From positions 210,319 to 274,318 of the forward strand of contig NZ_JBMOVV010000004.1 of the NCBI RefSeq assembly GCF_049472135.1: a stretch of 64,000 nt of DNA. The letters run 5' to 3'. A model generated the notes under the pieces. That model saw only the letters and a program-made list of their open reading frames with translations, was not told the origin of the DNA and did no database searches. Both the position numbers and the translations under genes were made by a program. Source of the stretch: Arcobacter_B sp049472135 (GTDB taxonomy: Bacteria; Campylobacterota; Campylobacteria; Campylobacterales; Arcobacteraceae). Positions 59,954 to 64,000 of this stretch are shown here, in pieces (position 1 is the first letter of the stretch; each line of letters starts with the position of its first letter).

Positions 59954-60427
59954 ATGTCAATAGATAGTGTAAATACAGTAAATACTGTAGCTCAATTAAT
60001 CCAACTTGCTGTTGCACCTGTATTTTTACTAGCAGGTGTTGCTGGTCTTTTAAATGTTTTTACAGGAAGATTATCAAGAATTATTGATAAGTTAGAAAAG
60101 ATAGATAACTTTATAAACAACCAAAAAACAAATGAAGATGAGAAAAAAGCAAAAGAGAAATATAAAGATAGAAGAAAATTCCTAATAATGAGAATGAAAA
60201 ATATCAATTTATCAATCTTTTTTTGTACAACAACAGGTCTTTTAATAGCCCTAGTAATTGTAACAATGTTTCTAAGTGCTTTGTTTAAATTTGAAGACTC
60301 GCTATTTATAGCAAGCCTTTTTATAGTAGCTATGTTATCTTTTATTACTTCTTTAATTTTATTTCTAAGAGAGATATACTATACTACGTCGTTTATAAAT
60401 AAGAAAAAAACAACATTAAAAAAATAG
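59954..60427 (+). CDS. DUF2721 membrane protein
   Basis: 157 residues. Membrane segments near LAVAPVFLLAGVAGLLNVF, FFCTTTGLLIALVIVTMFLS and SLFIVAMLSFITSLILFL, with a charged middle (NNQKTNEDEKKAKEKYKDRR). It has the DUF2721 layout and is a second member beside the gene at 50301-50771. It is followed nine bases later by a DUF302 gene. Confidence 0.8.
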   Translation: MSIDSVNTVNTVAQLIQLAVAPVFLLAGVAGLLNVFTGRLSRIIDKLEKIDNFINNQKTNEDEKKAKEKYKDRRKFLIMRMKNINLSIFFCTTTGLLIALVIVTMFLSALFKFEDSLFIASLFIVAMLSFITSLILFLREIYYTTSFINKKKTTLKK

Positions 60428-60436
60428 AGGGAAACA

Positions 60437-60814
60437 ATGGTTTACACAGAAACATCAAATAAAAGTGTTCAAGAAATTGTAGATGAAATTCAAGAAAAAA
60501 TATCAGATTATAAATTTGGTGTTTTACATATTCATAATGTTGCAAAAACATTAGAATCAAAAGGTGTTGAGTTTAATGAAGAGTGTCAAATTTTAGATAT
60601 CTGTAATCCAAACTATGCAAAACTATTTTTAGAAAGTGATATGACACTTTCAACAATCATGCCTTGTAAAATATCTGTTTATTCAAAAGATAAGCAAACA
60701 TATATTTCAATGAACTCAATAGTTCAATTAATAGATGATATTAATCCTGACCTTGTAGAGGAAGCACAAGAAGTTCAAAACATCGTTTTAGAACTAATCT
60801 CAAATATTAAGTAA
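60437..60814 (+). CDS. DUF302 protein
   Basis: 125 residues. DUF302 pattern: VQEIVDEIQEKISDYKFGVL, ILDICNPNYAKLFLES, TLSTIMPCKISVYSKDKQ. Members have a small alpha/beta fold; some bind haem or nitrogen ligands, but no function is assigned here. Soluble, no signal peptide. Probably co-transcribed with the DUF2721 gene. Confidence 0.85.
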   Translation: MVYTETSNKSVQEIVDEIQEKISDYKFGVLHIHNVAKTLESKGVEFNEECQILDICNPNYAKLFLESDMTLSTIMPCKISVYSKDKQTYISMNSIVQLIDDINPDLVEEAQEVQNIVLELISNIK

Positions 60815-60884
60815 TTTTTAATAATGATACTTTTTTCATACTCTTTTTAAATATAATTCCCTAAATTTAACAAGGGACTAGAGT

Positions 60885-61193
60885 ATGATAAAAGTTACAC
60901 ATGAAGAGCATTCACTTATTTTAGAAGCACAAAGAGCAAGAGAATTAAATGATATAATTGCATTAAGCAAATCTAACTACTCAAATGTAAGAAGATGTAT
61001 TGCAAAAAATAGAAATACTCCTTCATATATAATAAATAGCCTTGCATATGACCCTGTTGCAAATGTTTCTTATGCTGCATTAACAAATCCTATTTGTAGT
61101 GAAAAAAGAAACTTATCAAGATTCCAAGAAAGATGTGTTTTATGTCCTAAAAATGAAGCAGAATATAAAACTGCATGTGGATTTTGTAGTTAA
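60885..61193 (+). CDS. Small Cys-rich protein, helical-repeat type
   Basis: 102 residues. The middle (SNVRRCIAKNRNTPSYIINS, LAYDPVANVSYAALTNPICS) looks like the short helical repeats of leucine-rich-repeat-variant proteins. The C-terminus has two CxxC pairs (CVLC and CGFC) that could bind zinc or an iron-sulfur cluster. The start ATG follows AGGGAC. Not assigned to a family. Confidence 0.6.
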   Translation: MIKVTHEEHSLILEAQRARELNDIIALSKSNYSNVRRCIAKNRNTPSYIINSLAYDPVANVSYAALTNPICSEKRNLSRFQERCVLCPKNEAEYKTACGFCS

Positions 61194-61213
61194 ATTTATA
61201 TATAATATAGCTC

Positions 61214-61732
61214 ATGTTTGAACTATATTTATTAATTATTCTATTAACTATTGTATTAGTAATCGCTTTTAACTCAATTAAAATTGGTATTTCTCCAATG
61301 CCTAGCTCAAAAAAAGTGGCTATTGAAATTCTAAAGCTTACCAAAAAATCAAGCTATGATACTATTATTGATTTAGGTTCAGGGTTTGGAAGTTTAGCTA
61401 TTTTTTTAGCTATTAATCAGCCAAGAAAAAAAATCATAGCATATGAAATATCTTTTTTCCCATACCTAATCTCAAAAATATTAAAAACAATTTTTAGAGT
61501 AAAAAATCTTGAAATACATAAAAAAGATTTTCTAAAAGAGAATTTAAAAAATGCTGTTTTAGTGTGTTATCTTTTTCCTAAAGGAATGGAAAAACTTGAA
61601 GATAAACTTTTTGATGAAACAATAAATACAGAAATAATAAGTAGTACTTTTGCTTTTAGACATATAAAATTTAGAGAGAAAATAGAAGCACAAGATTTAC
61701 TTAGAACTCCTATTTATTTTTATAGAACTTAA
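61214..61732 (+). CDS. SAM-dependent methyltransferase, membrane-anchored
   Basis: 172 residues. An N-terminal hydrophobic helix (LYLLIILLTIVLVIAFNSIK) is followed by motif I TIIDLGSGFGSLAIFLAINQ, motif II KIIAYEISFFPYLISKI and the motif IV region NAVLVCYLFPKGME. It is like small class I methyltransferases that sit at the membrane. Its 3' end overlaps the convergent AraC-MGMT gene by four bases. Confidence 0.82.
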   Translation: MFELYLLIILLTIVLVIAFNSIKIGISPMPSSKKVAIEILKLTKKSSYDTIIDLGSGFGSLAIFLAINQPRKKIIAYEISFFPYLISKILKTIFRVKNLEIHKKDFLKENLKNAVLVCYLFPKGMEKLEDKLFDETINTEIISSTFAFRHIKFREKIEAQDLLRTPIYFYRT

Positions 61733-62568
61733 TCTTGCTTTTTTAAAGCCTCATAAGCAACTAAAATTTTCTTTCTTTCAATTCCCCATCTATAACCACT
61801 CATAGCACCGCTTTTAGCTAAAACTCTGTGACAAGGGATTAAGTAACCAATATGATTAGAACCAATTGCACTAGCAACTGCTCTTACTGCTTTTGGTTTA
61901 TTTATACTATTTGCAATATCTTGATAGGTTGCAATTGTTCCATTAGGAATATTTAATAAAGCCTTCCAAATATTTATTTGAAAGTTTGTTCCTTTTACAT
62001 ATAAATCAAACTTCTTTTTTTCAACAAAGATATTATTTAAAAACTCTTGGGCTTTGTCATTGTCTTCAATCAAATCAGCTTTTTCCCATATCTCTTTAAA
62101 TCTATTAAAAATTGCTTCTTTGTTATTGTCAACAAAACCAAGATAAGAAACTCCTCTTTTTGTAAAAGCAATTAAAGCCTCACCAAAAGGAGTAGAACCA
62201 TAACCATAAGTGATTTTTACATTTTTTCCTGATTCTTTGTACTCTTTTGGAGTTACTCCAATAATATTTACAAATAAATCATGTAACCTACTTGGACTTG
62301 AAAGCCCCATATCAAGGGCACTATCTAAAATAGATTTTGATTCTTTTAAATGCTCTTTTGCATAATTTAGAGTAACTGATTGTAAGAATTGTATGGGAGT
62401 TACTCCTACATACTCTTTAAATACTCTTATTAAATGATATTTACTCATTCCAATATATGAAGCAATTGTATCAATTGAAGGTTGTTCTTTGAAGTTTTCA
62501 TCAATATATTTTATAACTTTTTCAATCTTTTTATAGTTTTCATTCTCTTCTAAAAGTTTATCTTGCAT
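61729..62568 (-). CDS. AraC-type HTH fused to methylated-DNA-protein-cysteine methyltransferase
   Basis: 279 residues. The N-terminal 105 residues are an AraC HTH (YIGMSKYHLIRVFKEYVGVT, SPSRLHDLFVNIIGVTPKEY). The C-terminal part is MGMT: TYQDIANSINKPKAVRAVAS and the acceptor Cys in IPCHRVLAKSGAMSGYRWG (about Cys246). It resembles Ada without the N-terminal Cys zinc domain. It repairs O6-alkylguanine by suicide transfer, and the HTH suggests it also senses damage and activates genes. It overlaps the convergent methyltransferase gene by four bases. Confidence 0.9.
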   Translation of the reverse strand: MQDKLLEENENYKKIEKVIKYIDENFKEQPSIDTIASYIGMSKYHLIRVFKEYVGVTPIQFLQSVTLNYAKEHLKESKSILDSALDMGLSSPSRLHDLFVNIIGVTPKEYKESGKNVKITYGYGSTPFGEALIAFTKRGVSYLGFVDNNKEAIFNRFKEIWEKADLIEDNDKAQEFLNNIFVEKKKFDLYVKGTNFQINIWKALLNIPNGTIATYQDIANSINKPKAVRAVASAIGSNHIGYLIPCHRVLAKSGAMSGYRWGIERKKILVAYEALKKQD

Positions 62569-62652
62569 AAAATATCCTGATGTTTCGTTTTATATTTTTC
62601 GTATTATATAAAAAAGTTTATTAGTATAAGCAAATTATGGATGATTTGGGAA

Positions 62653-62682
62653 GCTAAAGTGGTTTGGGAAGACCACTTTAGC
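62653..62682 (-). terminator. Terminator after glyA
   Basis: A perfect 11-bp stem (GCTAAAGTGGT / ACCACTTTAGC) with an 8-base loop lies just beyond the glyA stop codon; no strong T-run follows on the minus strand. Confidence 0.7.
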
Positions 62683-62720
62683 CATGTTTTGATTTAAATA
62701 ATTGGGTTTTGAATTAGTTC

Positions 62721-63983
62721 TTAGTAAGTAGACTGATTGTAAATAACAAAGTTAGAAGCTAAGTCTTTAAGTTCAGCTTTAACACTTGCTTGTAATTCAG
62801 TGTTTTCAATATCATCTAATACATCAGCAATTTTGTTTGCAATGAATTCAAACTCTTTCTCTTTCATTCCTCTTGCTGTTAATGCTGGTGATCCAATTCT
62901 AACACCTGATGTTACAAATGGTGATCTTGTTTCACCTGGTACTGTGTTTTTATTTACTGTGATACCTGCATTTTGTAATGCTGCATCTGCATCTTTACCT
63001 GAGAAATCTTTGTTTAAGAAAGATACTAATACTAAGTGGTTATCTGTTCCACCTGATACTATGTCATATCCTCTTGAAACTAATACTTCACCTAATTTTG
63101 CTGCATTTGCTTTTACTTGCTTAGCATAGTCTTTCCACTCAGGAGCTAAAATCTCTTTAAATGCTACTGCTTTTGCAGCCATTACATGTACTAATGGTCC
63201 ACCTTGTAATCCTGGGAAAATTGCTGAATTAATTTTCTTTGCAATCTCTTCATCATTAGTCATAATCATACCACCTCTTGGACCTCTTAAAGTCTTGTGA
63301 GTTGTAGTAGTAACTACGTCTGCATATGGGAATGGAGATTGGTGCTCACCTGCAGCAACTAATCCTGCAATGTGTGCGATATCTGCAAATAAAATTGCTC
63401 CTACTGCATCTGCAATTTCTCTGAATTTAGAAAAATCAATCTCTCTTGCGTAAGCTGAAGCTCCACATACAATGATTTTTGGTTGAGTAATTTTAGCAAT
63501 TTCCATTACTTTATCATAGTTAATTCTACCATCTAATTCAACACCGTAGTAGAATGCTTGGTAGTTTTTACCTGAGAATGATGGTTTAGAACCGTGAGTT
63601 AAGTGACCACCATGAGATAAATCCATACCTAAGATTTTATCACCAGCTTTTAATAATGCAGCATAAACTGCACCATTTGCTTGAGAACCTGAGTGAGGTT
63701 GAACGTTAGCATAGTTACATCCAAAGATTTCACAAGCTCTGTCAATTGCTAATTGCTCAGCAGCATCAGCAAATTCACATCCACCATAATATCTTTTATA
63801 AGGGTAACCTTCTGCATATTTGTTTGTAAAAACAGAACCCATTGTTTCCATAACTGCTGGAGAAGTAAAGTTCTCTGATGCAATCATTTCTAAATGTGTT
63901 GTTTGTCTTTCTAACTCTTGCTCAACGATATCAAATATCTCTTTATCTGCCTCTTTTAATGATGCGCTTGATATGTAGCTCAT
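62721..63983 (-). CDS. glyA: Serine hydroxymethyltransferase
   Basis: Interconverts serine and glycine, loading one-carbon units on tetrahydrofolate; PLP enzyme, cytoplasmic. 420 residues. Motifs: HLEMIASENFTSPAVMETMG, YAEGYPYKRYYGGCEFAD, QPHSGSQANGAVYAALL and the PLP Lys in DVVTTTTHKTLRGPRGG. It is preceded at the window edge by AAAGGTAG as a ribosome site. GC content and codon use are slightly higher than in the neighbours, as expected for a highly expressed gene. Confidence 0.98.
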   Translation of the reverse strand: MSYISSASLKEADKEIFDIVEQELERQTTHLEMIASENFTSPAVMETMGSVFTNKYAEGYPYKRYYGGCEFADAAEQLAIDRACEIFGCNYANVQPHSGSQANGAVYAALLKAGDKILGMDLSHGGHLTHGSKPSFSGKNYQAFYYGVELDGRINYDKVMEIAKITQPKIIVCGASAYAREIDFSKFREIADAVGAILFADIAHIAGLVAAGEHQSPFPYADVVTTTTHKTLRGPRGGMIMTNDEEIAKKINSAIFPGLQGGPLVHVMAAKAVAFKEILAPEWKDYAKQVKANAAKLGEVLVSRGYDIVSGGTDNHLVLVSFLNKDFSGKDADAALQNAGITVNKNTVPGETRSPFVTSGVRIGSPALTARGMKEKEFEFIANKIADVLDDIENTELQASVKAELKDLASNFVIYNQSTY

Positions 63984-64000
63984 TTTCTACCTTTTTAATT

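Noticed and set aside
1..64000. CRISPR arrays, insertion sequences and replication origin
   Set aside because: No regularly spaced direct repeats, no transposase-like protein and no dnaA-box cluster were noticed while reading the window.

Overview
This window is AT-rich chromosomal DNA from a member of the Campylobacterota. Arcobacteraceae (Arcobacter and relatives) is the best fit. The reasons are the very low GC content, the hydABCDE hydrogenase order known from Wolinella and Helicobacter, AcnB with class II fumarase, AspA, many stand-alone signalling proteins (chemoreceptor, PAS/GAF kinase, GGDEF proteins), and frequent TTG or GTG starts behind good Shine-Dalgarno sequences. The genus is inferred. 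No CRISPR array, transposase or intact prophage was seen.

Layout. Bases 1-2.3 kb hold the end of a chemoreceptor gene, a frameshifted small exported-protein gene, and a small hypothetical gene whose 3' end has a decayed copy nearby. Bases 2.3-14.6 kb are a minus-strand hydrogenase region: tetR-hupS-hupL (a cytosolic-type second [NiFe] hydrogenase), then hydABC (Tat-exported uptake hydrogenase with cytochrome b), hydD (protease), hydE (HypF-like accessory protein) and hypF. A TetR-type operator-like motif occurs upstream of both tetR and hydA and may link the two enzymes. Bases 14.6-21.7 kb hold a pseudouridine synthase, acnB, a thioesterase-like gene, fumC and an EamA exporter. Bases 21.8-31.5 kb form one plus-strand fatty acid operon: acyl-CoA ligase, thiolase, FadJ-type bifunctional enzyme, FadE-type dehydrogenase, and an unusual acyltransferase-alpha/beta-hydrolase fusion. 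An M48 lipoprotease follows.

Bases 32.4-41.2 kb hold YebC, AspA, an M23 endopeptidase, a compact mlaA-mlaC-RND operon (lipid traffic at the outer membrane, with an RND protein and no Mla ABC transporter in view), and an orphan histidine kinase. Just after it lies a candidate small RNA with a C-rich terminator loop. Bases 41.5-51.5 kb mix an unrecognised internally duplicated protein, a HAD phosphatase, an EF-hand-like protein, an aminotransferase, a TlpA-like lipoprotein, a two-gene membrane/coiled-coil unit, a PhnD-like protein next to DsbA/DsbB, a methyltransferase, a DUF2721 protein and an RraA homologue.

Bases 51.5-55.2 kb hold two diguanylate cyclases with different sensors: a periplasmic CxxCH haem-type domain and a CHASE4 domain. 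RidA and a Tyr-Leu-Ser tRNA cluster follow. A partial second copy of the tRNA-Ser 3' end about 0.9 kb away suggests a relic attachment site. Bases 56.9-59.4 kb encode two tandem receiver-PAS-coiled-coil proteins in which the phospho-acceptor Asp is replaced by Asn in one and Glu in the other. The window ends with a stand-alone S24 peptidase domain, small DUF2721 and DUF302 proteins, a methyltransferase, an AraC-MGMT alkylation-repair fusion and glyA.
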